Shown here piece by piece: positions 10,918-24,710 of a stretch of 64,000 nucleotides of DNA. The first letter of the stretch is position 1. Each line of letters starts with the position of its first letter. The position numbers and the translations under genes were made by a program. Source of the DNA: Epiperipatus broadwayi (lineage: Eukaryota; Onychophora; Udeonychophora; Euonychophora; Peripatidae); NCBI GenBank assembly GCA_028023455.1, contig JAQFVV010006340.1, forward strand, positions 2,671,938 through 2,735,937, written 5' to 3'. Below the pieces are notes generated by a model. That model did not search any database. It saw only the letters and a program-made list of their open reading frames with translations, and was not told the DNA's origin.

Positions 10918-13900
10918 TGTGACCTTCTGAATGGGCACAAGTAATTAAACTGTGTTAGATCAGTAGTGAATAACTGCATTGTATTAAAAAAATGAAATAG
11001 CCTTAAAATTTTTAAAATTTTTCTATTAATGGTTCAAAAACTTATATGTGGCCTAACTGTGCATTTCAGTTGGAAAAATTTTAAAGCATTTATTGTTATT
11101 TTTATGTTTGATAGTCTTTAATACAAGGAAGGGGGTGGATTATTATGGAAAGTGTTATGATAGTAGTTAGATTGAGGCAAAGTTGTTTTATTTATTTATA
11201 AGATAGTGTTGGTGTTTGTTGAATGGTTTTTTGATTTATTATTCATTGACACCCATCCCTTTTACTAATATTATAGCTAGGTTTAACCCATAGACATATT
11301 AGGTATGTTTTAGTTAGAATAATTTAATATTCATATAGCAGCATATATGTGTATGAATGTTGTCATTATCTCATTTTCATTTCATATTCTAATTGCAATA
11401 AACCATATTACACTTATTATAAAACATTTAAATTACAGTAATTATCTTTAATAATTTTGCAAAAATATATCTTCTTTAATGATTAATGGATATTTGAATT
11501 AGTAAATTATTTGACTAATCTAAATAATATTATAAACCATTTATTTAATAGCTAATTGATATTCAGTTGTTTTAAGTTTGTAAAAAGCTATTTTTTTGTT
11601 TTATTTGATTTGACTTAATTGTGAAGGTCAAGGTGATTTTTTTTTAGAAAAGTTTTCTTGAATATTAATTAATTGATTAAATGTAAAAAAAATGTGGGAG
11701 TTAAGCTTTGGATGATCAGGTGACCTTTTTTATTGGTGGGGGAGATTTATTTTTTTATACTGATAGTTAATAATAATAATTAAAAAACATTATCTTTTGT
11801 AATTTCAAAAAGTGTACTTTTTCATTTTCTGTTGCTATCAATTATATCTCTCTTCCAAAACAGTTTAAAGTGAAACTCTCACACAGCCTTTTCATGAAGT
11901 TCATTATTGGAACTTCAGACGTTTAAACTTGATAAGAGATTGGCTGAATAAAAATATAAAGGTATCAATCTCTTCTCTTTTGTCTAATTAAAAGTTTAAA
12001 TTAACACTTTCATTTTGTTTAAAAGTGTCCTTTTATAATATTAAACTTATGTTATTTCATTTACTTTTATTTATCTCCATTAAAAAAATACCAAAATGCA
12101 AGAACTTTATAATTTTTTAAGTCTCATGTGTGATGTTTGTAATGTTTCTTCATCATAGAAGTATATTCAGCCTTTTTTAACAAAATTTATGTTGATAAGC
12201 TCTCTGTTTGACTTATATTTTACATATACAAAAGTGAAGTTAAAATTTAAAAAGGATATGTGTACTTGATTATGTGTTTGATATTTAATAATTATTGTGG
12301 AATGCTAACTTTATATCTTATTTTATGCTTATAAAATAATGTGTTTTATTAAAGAAATAGAAATATGACTTCCCAGAATAATTAATTACTACTACTTACC
12401 AAATATAGATGTCTAAATCGAATAGAAGGACTTTAATATTACATATTTATGTTTTCTTCGATATACAGATATATCTGTTAATGTTTAAGGAAACACAAAT
12501 TGCCTGTGGACAATTATCAGCATCTTATTAAAGTTAATAATGCAAATACCAATCTATAAATTATGAAAGTGAATATTTTCGGCAGAAAAATATGTTAAGT
12601 TATCATTGAATTAAATATCTTAGATGTGCTTAAAAATAAATAACAGAATATACCAATTAATAGCTGAAACTGTCTTTCCATGTATTTATTATTACAAATG
12701 TTTATCATTATATGTGTTATATAAGTAAACTCTATTAGCTTATGGCTAAAGGACATTGGATGTTTACTAAATTAGTTGTGAATTATAACTGTTTTTTTCT
12801 ACAAGAACTTATTTTATGTTTCATATTCATATTTAAATGCGCACTTATTTTGGGATTCATCTCCAGATCATTTAGTAAGCTTGAAAAAAAAGGAACTTTG
12901 CAAATGAATATATATATATTTTCTCAAGTTTAAAAGAAGAATGACTCTATTTTTTATTTATTATTTATTGTTAATAGTATATACATCATAGATAATTAGA
13001 CAGATTTAGTGTTGTATGTATTTAATATTACATGTTTATTTATTTAATTTGCGAACTTCGAGAACTTCTTAGGATAGCATATCCACAAAAATAGATGAAT
13101 ATGCTGGTAAAATCTCATTGCTTAAGTGTGATTTGTTTTCTTTTATTTGAAAGTGAAACATATATTTTGGGTATATTATTAAAGATGTTTCAATCTTATA
13201 TATCTTTCTTTATCTTGAAGTGAGAATTAATTTCAAGAGTAGCTAGAGAATAAAAAAGAAAGAATATTGTGTTAGAGGTAATAAAACTTAATTTATTAGA
13301 TTATTGCTATTTAAAGTATAAAAAAACTCGTTAATAATAACTAATATTATTTAAATTTGAAACAACTGAATGTTTTATTTAAGCTAAAAGTTTATATATC
13401 AATGTTATTTATCTGTCGTGACTTTCGCATATTATATAACTTAGAATTGTTTTTCATACTCTTATTTATGCATTTGTGTGTCTATTTTGTGCAATTATTA
13501 TATTTACTTAATAAACATTTAGTTTGATTGCTATTTCTCAATATAAATTTCGGATGTTGTCATATTCTAAAGAATTGAAGGAATGAGTGTTTTATCTATG
13601 TGTATTTATCTGCCAGCGTATAAAGCTAGGTATGCAGAAAATCTGTGGAAAAGGAAATTATTCTTAATACGTTCTTTGTTTGTAGGGATGAAAGATTTTC
13701 CCCCATGCTTATTATTAAGTATTTTGCCATGAGTAGAGTTTATTTAGATTGTATGCTTACATATTATAAAATGATATTTATGAAGTCAAGTGACATTTTC
13801 CCATTGTTTGTTTGGTGATGAGAAAAATTCCACCAATAGTGTATTTCAGATTTAAATAAGTTATTGTTGATGTATTAGTCTTAAAGAGTTTATTCGCTCC

Positions 13901-15421
13901 TCATGTGCTGGGATTCCTCTTGAACGTCTAGTTTGTATTATCATAAAAATATAGCTGTGTAATTCAGTCAGTGGTCGGATAAATAGTTAATTTAAATTCT
14001 TTATTGAATATTAGAATGGATATAGTGTTCTGTTTTTTTTGGTTGGTCTATGACATTGTCCGAAATTAAATAATTATTTAATAATTTTTGAATGAATTGA
14101 TAATGTGTAGAAAAGATTGTTCTCTTGTATTATTGCATGGGAAGTAACACACACGCATAATTTAAATAATATCACGTATATAGAATATAATATTGTTAAA
14201 CTTAAAATAGGAAATAAATGTTTTGAAACATCTCATATTAATTTGCCACAAGTTAGAGATCATCAAAATGAATATGATTTTATTGCTATGTCTGAAAAGT
14301 GTATTTATTTAAAGCGATTGTTTAATTAAGACTATTTAAAGCTGCTCTCTTGATAGCAAAGTGTATATTGTGCCCAATAATATAATGTATTATTTATTCA
14401 GTGTTGTATATTGATAAAAATTACTTAGATAGCCTGGATATTCAAAGTCAGAATATTAAGGTATAATTTGTTTGCTAATTTACGTTTATAAAGGTGTCAA
14501 TAATAAATTATGTAATATGTAATGGGGATAATCCTAAATTTCAATTAATAGATTTATTTGTAAATTTTAAAATTAAGATAAAGTCTTATTCTGAATTAGT
14601 TACATTTAACTAAACCTTAAGTGTCAATAAAAGCTTTGTTTGTTATTTAAAAAACTGTGTCTTGAGTTGTTCTTATATGCATTCAAATTCTGGTTTCCAC
14701 ATTTCCATACTTCATACATCTATTACAAATTAAGTATATTATTTTCTGGCTTTGATATTAAATATGCTAAGATCTGATAATATTGTTTCCTAGATCCAAA
14801 CATTACATGAAATATTTTGCCACTTGATAAACTTATAAAAAATGTTACCTAGTTAGTGTATTATTTAGATGATAATGTGAGATTAAAAGATACTATATCT
14901 CCTTCGTTATCTGATTGCTAGCCCAGTAAACATTATTCAATTTATTTCATTGTATCTTATTATAATTTAGAGTCATAAATTACTGGATAATATAGTTCTT
15001 TAGTCTAACTATGTTATAGATTCCCTGAGATCTGATTTTTTATATTCCTAGATCAACATTGATTCTGCTTTTTAGATTAAGATGTGCTGAACAATAGAGT
15101 TATTTAGTGTTGTGCTTTTTTATTCTGTCAGAGTTATATTGAGCTATTATAGAGTGTAACTGGATGATGGAAGAGATCAAATTGAAATAATATTTTGTTA
15201 GATGGAATAAACGAAACTCTGCTAACCTGTATTATTTGGTTAATTAATAAATAAGGTGTATATTTTATTTGATAGCTTATAGTATTTCTTATTTCATTTA
15301 TTTATATTCTCTATATGTTATGAACTTTCTGTAACCTCCCACTGAGTGAAGCTGTAAGATAAACATAAGTAAAAGAGTCTCAGCATTAATTATGAATCAG
15401 ATAAAGTGATAAATCGTTCTA
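10918..15421. other. AT-rich non-coding DNA, no repeat recognised
   Basis: About 4.5 kb in which I could support no transposon or gene. ORFs of 60-70 codons at 12742-12933 and 14117-14329 look like chance. A polyadenylation-like arrangement (CAATAAAAGCTTTGTTTG followed by a GT-rich stretch) lies near 14630, so part of this could be a long 3' UTR, but no upstream coding exon supports that. Confidence 0.4.
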
Positions 15422-15473
15422 TTCATTATATATATATATATATATATATGTTAAACGAAGATTTGCACGGTTA

Positions 15474-15692
15474 AATATATAAAATACATATTTTGGGTTC
15501 ATCCTGTTAAAAACTTTTAATACTAATACACTACGTTTCACTTGTCACACAAGCCATCCACAGCGCCTCTACAACCGTCTTTCTACCTTTTTATAACTCT
15601 GTGGATGGCTTGTGTGACCAAGTCGAAACATCAGTGTATTGGTATTAAAAGTTTTTAACACGGATGAACCCGCAAAATATGTATTTTATATA
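15474..15692. repeat. Palindromic element between TA microsatellites
   Basis: The arms at 15474-15563 and 15601-15692 are inverted copies around a 37-base unique loop. They share TGTGTGACCAAGTCGAAAC and the AACACGGATGAACCCGC end with the palindrome at 3430-3574. Both sides are (TA)n tracts (about 15425-15449 and 15687-15710). Confidence 0.75.
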
Positions 15693-15711
15693 TATATATA
15701 TATATATATAT

Positions 15712-16438
15712 GGGGTTAAATCATGTGTTATGTTCCATTACATATCGATATTTTAAGGAACTAGCATCCACCATTGTCAAGGTTAACTGTTGAAAGAAAA
15801 ATCATTACATCTTAAACAGTAACATGACTGAGTGCAAGATGAGAAATGAGATTCAACTTGAAGTAGTTCAGCATTCAAAATATGAGGTTTATAAAAATGC
15901 TTATTTCCCTCAGTGTTTTTACCTATTATTTTTAAGTTAATATTAAAAGACAGAGATGAAATGAGAGGTTTCCACCTAGCTGGGATATGTTGTGTTTCAT
16001 CAGTTCTATTTAACCCAGTAGGTCTCTTTAATATTTCAATTGACTTTCTCATTGTTCTTAAATCATGTCCTTCCATATTAGCAAGTATTTTGGCATTGTA
16101 AAAATCAGATTTGGGACCAATTTCTAAAAAATGGCAAATAAAAACTTATGTTTTAATTTTCTGATTAAAAGCATTTATATGTTCCTTAATTTTGACATGT
16201 ATTAATCTATTAGACTGGCCTACATAGCTTCTTGAGAATTGCAAACATGAAATTTCATAAATCCCCTGATGTTCCAAAAATACTCTGTCTTTAGGTTTGT
16301 GTAAAAAATCACCAATTTTCTTGCCAGTAGAAAAAGTTGTCTTTGTATTAAAACTAGATAGTCTTCTACTGATGAATTGTCAATTCTATCCTCTTTTTCT
16401 CTTTAGCATTAATGTAAGGTTTTACATAGCATTGATGA
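15712..16438 (-). pseudogene. Penelope-like element 3' end, GIY-YIG endonuclease remnant
   Basis: On the minus strand, broken frames read through the C-terminal endonuclease module of Penelope-like elements. A segment equivalent to IYEISCLQFSRSYVGQSNR lies near 16200-16270, followed by an IKEHINAF block and a terminal block with EILKRPTGLNR near 15990-16040. The catalytic YVG part of GIY-YIG is visible, but stops and frameshifts interrupt it. It is the inverted partner of 16440-17211. Confidence 0.8.
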
Positions 16439-16439
16439 T

Positions 16440-17211
16440 AAAGGGGGAAAAGAAGATAGAATGTAAAACCTTACATTGATGCTAAAGGGAAAAAAGAGGA
16501 TAAAATTGACAATTCATCTTATAGTAGAGTGGTATTACCTTTATATTAAAGAAGTTACTGATATGATCAATATAAGATGATCTAGTTTTAATATATTTTT
16601 TTCTACTGGCAAAAAAATTGGTGATTTTTTGCACAGACCAAAAGATAGAGTCTTTTTGGAACATCAGGGGGTTTATGAAATTCCATGTTTACAGTGCTCA
16701 AGAAGCTATGTAGGCCAGTCTAATAGATGAATAAGTGTCAGAATTAAGGAACATATAAATGCTTTTAGTCAGAAGATTAAGACATAAGTTTTTACTTCCC
16801 ATTTTTTAGAAATTGGCCACAAATCTAATTTTGACAATGCAAAAATATTAGCTAATTTAGAAGGATATGATTTAACAACCATGAGAGAGTCAATTGAAAT
16901 ATTAAAGAGACCTACTGGTTTAAATAGGGATGATGAAGCACAATGTATTTCAACTATGTGGAAACCTCCCATTTTATTTTTGTTTTCTAATATTAACTTA
17001 AAATTAATACGTGAAAAAAATAAGAAAAATAAACATTTTGGTAATCCTCATATTTTGATTGCTTAACTACTTTAAGTTGAATTTCATTTCTCAGTCACAT
17101 TAGTATTTGAGATCTAATCATTTTTCTTTCAAAAGTTAACCTTGACAATGGTGGATGCTAGTTTGTCAAAATATCTGTATGTAATAAAAAATACCACATG
17201 GTTTAACCCAA
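16440..17211 (+). pseudogene. Penelope-like element 3' end, GIY-YIG endonuclease remnant
   Basis: In the plus frame the order is a KIGDFLH block (near 16613), GVYEIPCLQCSRSYVGQSNR (16669-16728) with the GIY-YIG signature and a Cys pair, RIKEHINAF, HFLEIGHKSNF, and the terminal SIEILKRPTGLNR block (16891-16929). At least two in-frame stops interrupt it. It is a head-to-head inverted partner of 15712-16438; matching outer ends are GGGGTTAAATCATGTG at 15711 and the inverted equivalent ending near 17211. The reverse transcriptase half is absent in both arms. Confidence 0.85.
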
Positions 17212-18528
17212 AAAATTATAATTTATCTCTATTATACAACCATGAAAACATTATATAAATAAATATTATAGACAACTATATTTGAATTAAAGTATTTTAT
17301 GAAGACAACATAATGGATTTCAATTCCATCATATATATATATATTCTAACCTTGCCATTTGCAGTCTCACTTCCAGGGCAATATCATATAAATAAAATGG
17401 GTCTAGCTCAGTTAATGATTATGTTTGTTAAATTGTAAATAATTAATAAATAAAATATTCTGCATTAATATTCAATGTTTCACTAGCTCAAATTCAAAAA
17501 AAGAATAAGTTACAATTTATAAAGTAAATATTTATTATATCATGAGACTTGGAAGTGAAAATACAGATGTCAAGAAAGATCACATTGAGCCAATATCCCA
17601 CAGGATACTACCTCAATTGCATAAGAACACTAACCCCCTATTACTATCTCAAATAAATAAACTTATAGTATTCTTATGACTTTAATAAATCCTACTCATT
17701 AAGATTAAACTAATAATTAAATCTTAATCTTTTATTTATTATAATTTAGCTCAATAAAATCTCAGGTTCATAAAACTATTCTAAGTTAATTAAAATCACA
17801 GTAGTAAAACATGATAAATGGATTTTATGTCATACTCTACTACACTTAACTATAATAATAATAATAAATAATACTAATATTCTTCATTGGATGGACTAAA
17901 TTTTATGTATCCTTTCTCTTTATTATAATTTTTATTACCATAGCAAAATAATAAAATACTATAATATATTTTTTTATCTTCATATAATAATATAATAAAT
18001 AGGTGGTAGCATTTAATAATCTGACAAACATATGTGTGGCAATGGATAGCATATAGTTCGATGTACTATTATGATAATCAATTTATGACCATAAGATAAT
18101 GTAAAATATGATTACTTAAATAAATGAATACCAAAAAAAAATATTCAAATTCTTAAAATAATTCTTTATTTATGTGTTTGACTTAATTATTCTATGTATC
18201 TCATGCAGTGGAGTGGGAAAAAGAAACAGTCTGAATACACACATTTTTTAAAAAATAAATTTAACAAAGTTTATTATTATAACACTAAAACAAAATAACA
18301 ATTTATTTACAATATTTACATTTGACATCCTAAATTTGCACCATTATACATTTTTTTTATTTGAACCAAGTTAAATCTTCATTCTGACTTAAAGTAATAA
18401 TAATAAAATAATACAATTTTATTTATCTTATTGTGATCAATGTTATGATAGAATTACATTTATTTAGTACTTATTTAAAACATAGAAAGGAGTTTGCTAT
18501 TAACTGAAAGGAGACCCTTTGATTCCTC
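17212..18528. other. AT-rich non-coding DNA
   Basis: No gene or element could be supported. There is a short (TA)n tract near 17330-17344. Confidence 0.45.
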
Positions 18529-19252
18529 TTGGAGGCCTTAAAGGAACCGAGCAGGGCAAATTCCTCATGTCCACTCCATACGTTCTTGTCATTGCAGCTG
18601 TTATTACTATGTGATTATTCATATAGTATACGAACATGGATGGGTTGCTCACCAACACGCATTAGCCAGCGTGGTGAGTTTATTGGCTTTTTACCTCTGA
18701 GTTTAAGATCAAGAAACACCATGGTCTTTCTTCTCAGTGCCTGATAAGGCAGAATGAATGTTTGTGTAAAATGCCTATGTGTTTGAAAAGGATGGTTTTT
18801 TAACAAATGTGTTTTACCAGTTCTTACTTATGGATCTGAGACTTGGACATTTAATAGAAGAGCAATACAGAGACTTCAGACCACTCGAAGGAGTATGGAG
18901 AGATGTATGTTGGGAGTAACAAGAAGAGATCGAAAACGCAATGTATGTGTAAGACAACAAACAGGTGTTACTGACCTTATTGAAAAAATTAAAAGATTGA
19001 AATGGAGTTGGGCTGGACATATTGCTAGAAGAGATGATAATAGATGGACAATTGAAATTTTAAACTGGATTCCAAGAGATTGTAAAAGACCCAGAAAGAG
19101 ACCACATGTGAGATGGATGGATGAAATAAGAAAATGTGCAGGGGTGTTGTGGAGAAGAGAAGCTAAAGATCGGAGATAACGGATTAAACTTGGAGAGACC
19201 TTCATCCTGCAGTGGATTGATAAAGGTTGATGATGATGATAATGATGATATG
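18529..19252 (+). pseudogene. RTE-like LINE, 3' end of the reverse transcriptase ORF
   Basis: From about 18810 the plus frame reads CVLPVLTYGSETWTF, then RRSMERCMLGVTRRDRKRN (about 18883-18940), TGVTDLIEKIKRLKWSWAGH and a KRPRKRPHVRWMDEI block (to 19179). This succession is typical of the C-terminus of RTE-type and related non-LTR retrotransposon polymerases found across invertebrates. Upstream sequence to about 18529 is related but frame-broken. After a frameshift the frame ends and a short GATGATGAT-type microsatellite (about 19226-19252) follows, a usual 3' tail for RTE elements. It is a 5'-truncated, inactive copy. Confidence 0.82.
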
Positions 19253-22200
19253 TTTAACTATTATTTAACTATGCTTCTTTTTTTATTAGAACATCTATTG
19301 AAATATAGTACGGAAAATACAAATAATAGTAATATTAAGAGTATGGATCTTTTTAAAATAAACAATTTTCATTTTGCAATGTTGATAAATACTATATAAA
19401 ATATCTACTGATAATTTATTACTATATTGTGTGGATATCATTGTTCGCTACACTATGTTTATTAAATATAACATATCCCATTTAATATTACTCTAATACC
19501 ATATAGTTGTAATTACTGATATATTCCCTATTATAATACAAAAATTGTACCTATGCTTATTGTTTATATCATTTTACTTTATAACATTATATCTTAAAAA
19601 TATGCAATACTTGTTTTTAACACAAAATAAAAATTTAAATGTTATTTAACATTTTAAAGAGCAACTTTGCTTTATATACTTTATTCCTGAAACTTTATTT
19701 TATTTCTAAAATAAAATCTAAAAAAACATATTTTATGATTCTTTTCCCTTTTAGGATTTGTTGGATCTTTAATTCCAATTTATTCAAATTCTACTTCTTC
19801 TTATAAGTAAATGAACTTATCTCACTCAAATGAGAGCATATCTTAAACTATAAATTGTCTATTATTTCTTTTGAAATATACTATACTGTTCAATGTAGTT
19901 ACTTTGGAAATCTAGATAGTGAATAGATGTGTAGGGCCCAGGGAAAAAAAACTAGAGTATAACTCATAGCACATATCAGAGAAAAATACCATGGCACAGT
20001 GTATCTATAAGAAATAGAGGCATGACCTATTCTGTCTAATTACCTCCAATACTACCAATGATGTCAAAGCTATTCTTTCAGCTTTATTAAAACATCAATA
20101 CTTAAAAAAATATAGACACTGCCCACAAATAAATATACACCTACAGGGCTTTGTTAACTGTATTGCATATCTACTAAGATTATAAAATACTATTCATATT
20201 CCCTTATTACATCCAACCTTCATATCATTTCCTGGGTTCATATTCATAATATTACAACAAAGTCACTATCTTATCTTTATTTCCTGAAAGATTTATTAAA
20301 TCTTACATCGACAATTAACTAACTTACATATTCAAAATAATAAACAAAATTCAATTATAATTAGAGTGATCTCACTAATCCACATGAAAAGTTTGCTTTA
20401 CTTTTTTATTTTATATTCTAAACACATACAAACTATTCATATAAATACTTTGAACATCCAATAATATGAAAGTTTTTAAAAGAATCACATAAATATTCAC
20501 CATCATATTGTGTTATATTACTAATATAAAATTAAAGTATGCATATTCCAAAATAAATCCTAATCTCATAATTTAAACATGTTGTACAAATGCATTTAAA
20601 TATAATTCAACATTTATACTTCCATACATTGTAATTCATAGGCAATCTGCAAAAAAGAAAACAAAATATACATCATAAAATATATCAATATTCATTAACT
20701 ATTACCAAGTGATATTGACTTGTCATCACTTTTGCAGTCTTCTTTTTCCAACAATGCATCCATGAAAATACATCCATACTTTTATTTAAATGTTCTTATT
20801 TAAATTACTAAAATTATTCTACTATAAGATTATAATATTATCAATAAATTAATATTCATGTTCCTACTCTTATAAACCAAACAAAATTTACATTTTAAAA
20901 ATAATAAATAAGTCAAAAATTATATTTACTTAATCTTCAGCTGAAAAAACAAATGTTCTTTATAAGTTCAAATATTTTTATTTTCTTTCTCGAAAGTTTT
21001 TTCTTTTTTAAAAAAAAGTTCTCTTAAAAGCAATTTTTACAACTCCTCCATTGCTACGATGATGAACAAGACAAACTGTTCCAGTGGTGAGTGTTGTACT
21101 CCTTCTGGTACAAAAATCTCAGATTTAAAAAAAAAATGAATAATAAAAAATAATAATATGATGTCTAAAAAATCTTGAAAAATTAAATAAAATAATCATC
21201 GATCTGTCCTGGAAGAGTTTATAGAATAATAGTTTATGTTTCTATTGTCCAGAACAATGATTAGTAAAATCATAATAAAATCATATTATTAAAAAATAAT
21301 ACCTTAAAGCTTCTGTTCCATAGAATTCTGTATTGGCCTGGTGATGGATCATATCCCGGTAATAACTATGGGCAATCTGGATAAAACTTTTTGTGCATTA
21401 TTTAAAATATTTCCATATCCATAAGTTCATTACTTGCTGGTTTATAATACATTTTATAGGTTTACTCCTTAAGATAATTTTACTATTTATTATCCATTTA
21501 TAGCTTTTCATTATTGTTTTTAAAATTATTCATTTTTAAATAATTTTAGCAAAGAATGTGTATAACCCTACATACCTCAGGTTTTATAACATACGCTTTT
21601 GTAAATATTTTCCATCATTCTTTACTTAAGATAATTTCTTGAAATATTTATAACATTTTCCTTCAAAAAGGATATAATGTTTATTCCTATAGCATTGTTT
21701 CCATAAATTATTATATAATATACTTGTCATATTACTTATTAACCTTGGACAAGCCTATCTTGCTGTTATATAAAATAATGCGTACTTCATTTTTATCGGC
21801 AAATAGCTTTTCTATTAAGCCTCCTGTACAATGTTCACAATAATAATTTATCTACTAGAATAGTCCTCTTAGTTAATATTATTAATATTATATTCATAAT
21901 TATTATACTTATTTTTTAAAATTTCCACTAAATACATTTTACTTATCGGCATTTCCATATTTTTATTGCGAAGTTATATTAAGTTTGTGATGAATACTCC
22001 TGGTAAAAAACTTTAAAAATTAGCAATGCATATTAAAATGAAGTTATTAAATATATTTTTATTTTACACTCTCTTTGCAAATACTTTAAAAATAAATATC
22101 CTATTAGTTTTGCAAATAAATTGTATGAGAGCACTAAAAAATTGACTAAAGTAATAAAAATTTTAAAATTACTTTTACATCAATCCCCACTGACTTTGAT

Positions 22201-23230
22201 CACCAACACTGATCACACTTTAATCACCCCTTATACCCCCTGCAATGGTATTTATATCCTAGAAAATACCTCATCCTATTGGTTGATTCTTACTTTTCAT
22301 TTGATACCGAATTTGCATATGTTACAGTTTTACACAATTAAATTTCAAAAATAAAATATGACGCATTATAATTTAAAAATATTATTTAAGATATTAATTT
22401 CAAATTCAATTATTATACCTTACTAAAATTAATTAAACATTTAAAATGACTTTTAAAAACAATACTTCATAAATTTATCCCACCTTTAATATTTAATTTA
22501 TCTATTTTATTTTAAAACAAAATATTTAACTTTTATAACTGTATCTGTTTTATAATACTATTTTAAAATATTTAGTGATAGTTAACTTAAATATTTTCCC
22601 TCATGAGAGGCAAATAATTATATCCAATTCTATAATGCAATTTTAAAATATTTTGAACTTTGTTAATACAAATATTAGCGAGCATGTGTACATTACTGTA
22701 TTATGCAGGTCACATGATTTTACAACCTAGACAGATTGTATCCAATTTTTCTGTCTGAAAATTAAATAATAAATTGCAACACTTATTATATTAATAATAT
22801 AATAATCCAAAATTTGGAATAATAATTTGGAAATATAGAATTAAATACAACATTCACTACCATAAAGCTTACTTTTAAAATATATGATATTAATTATAAT
22901 TATTAAATATAATTTATAAAAATAAATATAACTTTTATTTAACTATAAGTTTAAAATTATTAAAATTTAACTTTTAAACATACTTTAGATATTTATAGCT
23001 GCATTATTTATTATGGCCAGCTTTTGCAACCATATGTAATTAATATGTTTAGCTTTATTTAACTGTTCTTAAGTGATTCATTATAATTTTATGCATTACA
23101 CAATTTTATTTAGCTTCAAATTGTACCTTTAGGATATTATTATTACAATATAACTATCACATCAAGAGAACATATTCTAAATTTAAATTTTTTTACTAAT
23201 TTACAGTAATGAGCTGATCTAACCTATAGA
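19253..23230. other. AT-rich non-coding DNA
   Basis: About 4 kb without a supportable gene or recognisable transposon. Short ORFs (for example 22121-22354) have no coding character. Confidence 0.4.
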
Positions 23231-23274
23231 AAAGGGCACTATATATATATATATATGAAAACCAGGGCACTATA

Positions 23275-23735
23275 TATATATATATGAAAACCAGGGCATT
23301 CTTCATAAACCAGGGAACTTAATTGTAAGTTTAGGGGATTTGAACTCAGATTTTGAAGCACCCCACAACTATCCGCATTATCTTATACAACTGGTACACA
23401 TGACCACATACATGTAGAAAAGATAAATAATCACCAATATGTGTATTTCATGCTAAACCAACACTCATTAATTGGTCCAGATTATCATCTCCCACACCCA
23501 TATATAATCAGTGCTCAGTTTATATTAAGATAGCAAATCTACATACTTTAATGGACAGGCTTCAATCTGCTCCAACTGCCAACTTTTCAGCCATCCATAT
23601 CATTAATAATCTGATGATAAAAACTCAAATCCCATGTTGATGCTAATATTATTGCCATGCCCATGTTGACCTCAAGTTACTCTGACCCCTCATGTACAGG
23701 ACCTTATGCATTTAAATACATATATGATGGATAAC
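23275..23735 (-). repeat. SINE-like repeat, copy 1
   Basis: On the minus strand it contains a tRNA-type B-box-like sequence, GAGTTCAAATCCCC (inverse of 23334-23347), preceded by a block with TTGTATAAGATAATGCGGATAG. A closely related copy follows in tandem at 23740-24210, and three more lie at 61815-63375. Upstream of the tRNA-like part is a region that in other copies forms a hammerhead-like core. Promoter activity by RNA polymerase III is inference; the A box is weak. Confidence 0.55.
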
Positions 23736-23739
23736 AGGA

Positions 23740-23973
23740 TAGCTTGATGTGCAAATATTTGAAAAACAGGCACTCATCACAAACATGGGAGCTTAATTGT
23801 TGTTATAGGGGATTTGAACTCAGATTTTCAAGCATCCCACAACTATCCACCCTATCTCATACAACTGATACACATGACCACACACATGTAGAAAAGATAA
23901 ATAATCACCAATATATGTATTTCAGACTAAAACAGTACACACCAGTTGGTCCAGATTATCATCTCCCACACAT

Positions 23974-24060
<87 letters not shown>

Positions 24061-24210
24061 CAGTGCTCAGTTTATATTAAGATAGCAAATTTAAATACTT
24101 TAATGGACAGGCTTCAATCCATTCCAATCTCCAACTTTTCAACCATCCATATCATTGAAAAACTGATGAAGAAAACTCAAATCCCATGCTGATGGTAATA
24201 TATATCCTCA
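23740..24210 (-). repeat. SINE-like repeat, copy 2, with microsatellite insertion
   Basis: A diverged tandem copy of 23275-23735, interrupted at 23968-24058 by a compound (CA)n(TA)n microsatellite. A 113-codon plus ORF here is produced by the repeat and the dinucleotide tract and is not a gene. Confidence 0.55.
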
Positions 24211-24396
24211 TTTTGAATGCAATCAGTCAGTCAGTTTTTTACTTTAACACTTGACTTGGGGGCAGCAGTTGGCTTTCATTAGCTTCTGTTCTCAGTTGAG
24301 TGCTTTCTAATTGAGTAATTATAAATGAATAACTTCACAGATTAAAATATGTCCACATATAAATCATTAAAAAACAATTGTCACTTAGAGATTCCC

Positions 24397-24495
24397 TATG
24401 TCAATAATAGCCAACAATTTCCTACTGTTGTTAAGGTAACCTTTATTGTTAAAAGATTGCCTTGACAACAATTTGAAATTGTTGATTATTATTGA
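24397..24495. repeat. Short inverted repeat (MITE remnant)
   Basis: TCAATAATAGCCAACAATTT at the left is inverted as AAATTGTTGATTATTATTGA at the right, with a TTAAGGTAAC/TTGCCTTGA inner match. A half copy with AACAATTTC and GTTGTCAAGGCAACC occurs near 50757-50830. Confidence 0.5.
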
Positions 24496-24497
24496 TA

Positions 24498-24505
24498 CTA
24501 TAAGA
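24498..24505. repeat. hAT target-site duplication, left
   Basis: CTATAAGA, identical to 27974-27981. Confidence 0.9.
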
Positions 24506-24710
24506 CATCGGTGGCGAACCTTTTTATGTGCAAGTGCCAAATATTACAATTATTTTTTTGTCCAACCTCTGGTGTGCCAGAAAATTATTAGCAAGAAATA
24601 CATGGTAAAAATGTAATTGTTATAAAATTTTATTAAATTAAATTAAGGAATTGACTTACAAATTCACAAAATAATTGTATACAATACATTTTGGCATATA
24701 AAAGTCAATA

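Noticed and set aside
11000-14700. Possible long 3' UTR ending near 14650
   Set aside because: Only a polyadenylation hexamer and GT-rich stretch support it; no upstream coding exon was found.
23744-24085. 113-codon plus ORF with His-Thr and Ile-Tyr repeats
   Set aside because: It is a readthrough of a SINE-like copy and a (CA)n(TA)n microsatellite.
24141-24185. CTGATGAAGAAAAC as a hammerhead core
   Set aside because: There is no room for a stem II between CTGATGA and the A-rich block.
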